DNA from: Saccharothrix australiensis
Lineage (GTDB): Bacteria; Actinomycetota; Actinomycetes; Mycobacteriales; Pseudonocardiaceae
Reading direction: 5' to 3'
NCBI RefSeq assembly: GCF_003634935.1
Contig: NZ_RBXO01000001.1
Coordinates: 1,637,501-1,701,500 of the forward strand
DNA length: 64,000 nucleotides
Program-made: the position numbers and the translations under genes
Notes under the pieces: generated by a model
Seen by the model: the letters and a program-made list of their open reading frames with translations, nothing else
Told to the model about the DNA's origin: nothing
The model's database searches: none
In this document: one piece after another, positions 63,635-64,000 of the stretch
How positions within the stretch are numbered: position 1 is the stretch's first letter
Layout of the letters: the number at the start of each line of letters is the position of its first letter

Positions 63635-64000
63635 ACGAGCCCACACAGGACACGACGACCGTGGTCGCGGCGGTGCCGTTGGACGTGGCGGGGATGACCT
63701 CGGCCGAGCGTGCCCGGATGCCGTTGACCCTGGACGTGGTCAAGGCGGCGGCCGAACAGCACGGCGTGTGCACCCGGCCGGTGCTGCGCGAGGTCGTGGA
63801 CCGGGACACCGGCGAAGTGCGGATCGTCGGTATCCGCTGCAACGCCACCCAGGCGAGCAAGTGCCCGGCGTGCGCGGACCGTAACCGCCGCTCCCGCATG
63901 GCCCAGTGCCGGGAAGGCTGGCACCTCGACCACGAGCCGGTGGCCGAACGGCACACCCCGACCGCCGATCAGGTCGCCCTGGTGGTGCACCGGTCGGACC
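63631..64000 (+). CDS. RepSA-like replication initiator, cut by the window edge
   Basis: The first 123 residues. The pattern TGEVRIVGIRCNATQASKCP, ACADRNRRSRMAQCREGWHL is that of the RepSA/pSAM2 rolling-circle initiators: a Cys cluster followed by the QCREGWHL box. It nicks the double-strand origin and starts rolling-circle replication of the excised element. ATG 63631 overlaps the pump gene by four bases. xis and int should follow beyond the window. Confidence 0.88.
   Translation, partial: MNEPTQDTTTVVAAVPLDVAGMTSAERARMPLTLDVVKAAAEQHGVCTRPVLREVVDRDTGEVRIVGIRCNATQASKCPACADRNRRSRMAQCREGWHLDHEPVAERHTPTADQVALVVHRSD

Overview
The window is high-GC actinobacterial DNA, probably from the Saccharothrix/Actinosynnema/Lentzea group of the Pseudonocardiales. 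Pointers are the many GTG starts, mycothiol-type enzymes, a DUF3558 lipoprotein, WhiB and XRE-TPR regulators, ESX-type secretion genes, and an EttA / hypothetical / NAD-glutamate dehydrogenase order. A block of chromosomal genes (about 10.1-56.1 kb) lies between two accessory regions that look like actinomycete integrative and conjugative elements (AICEs).

Left accessory region (1-10.1 kb). An eroded AICE abuts the 3' end of an intact tRNA-Arg(UCU) gene at 10122-10194. It carries two Nudix hydrolase / XRE-TPR regulator pairs (one regulator frameshifted), an XRE repressor with operator-like repeats, an excisionase-like protein, a WhiB-like gene split by an in-frame amber codon, a small membrane protein and an 807-residue fusion of a SpdB-like membrane part with an FtsK/TraB DNA pump. 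Behind these are 8-bp repeats that may be the transfer locus, a perfect terminator, an oppositely oriented block (small XRE protein, possible prim-pol, hypotheticals), another XRE-TPR regulator, a frameshifted GntR gene and an integrase fragment. The integrase, GntR and WhiB lesions suggest the element can no longer move by itself.

Chromosomal block (10.2-56.1 kb). In order: LacI regulator/MFS exporter; DUF3558 lipoprotein; CopD-CtaG copper/oxidase assembly protein; TetR-DrrA-DrrB exporter; single-strand DNA-binding paralogue; EttA; a 1440-residue low-complexity protein; the large NAD-glutamate dehydrogenase; an AlkZ-like DNA glycosylase; thioesterase plus partner; GH13 glucosidase and truncated haemoglobin; MscS channel; prolyl oligopeptidase; HNH endonuclease; an unusual VRIT-repeat protein; small membrane protein plus DUF5130; aminopeptidase N; DsbA-like mycothiol reductase; aldehyde dehydrogenase; ComB-like phosphatase; RpiB; endonuclease VIII; a type VII secretion toxin cassette; Eis-like acetyltransferase; mycothiol-dependent isomerase-like protein; HIT protein. 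Several convergent pairs share strong hairpin terminators.

Most interesting locus (49.3-52.5 kb). YbaB-like protein, EspC-like secretion target and a 559-residue polymorphic toxin lie head to tail. The toxin has a WXG-type N-terminal part, a Pro/Gly/Thr-rich linker and a C-terminal domain with PD-(D/E)xK-like residues. The next gene, a pentapeptide-repeat protein whose start overlaps the toxin's end behind a good ribosome-binding site, is the candidate immunity protein. Pentapeptide-repeat proteins can mimic DNA, so immunity to a nuclease by DNA mimicry is a testable proposal.

Right accessory region (55.9-64 kb). The 3' part of a host alpha/beta-hydrolase gene is joined to the C-terminal part of a tyrosine integrase, whose end overlaps a 43-bp 3' segment of tRNA-Gly(UCC). 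A second, apparently intact pSAM2-like AICE follows: low-GC AlbA_2-domain cargo protein, XRE-TPR regulator, small proteins, KorSA-like GntR repressor with a 20-bp palindromic operator, Pra-like activator, hypotheticals, TraSA-like FtsK pump and the start of a RepSA-like initiator. The geometry fits tandem integration: an old element reduced to its integrase tail, and a newer one inserted beside it. The newer element's xis, int and the complete tRNA-Gly are expected beyond the right edge.
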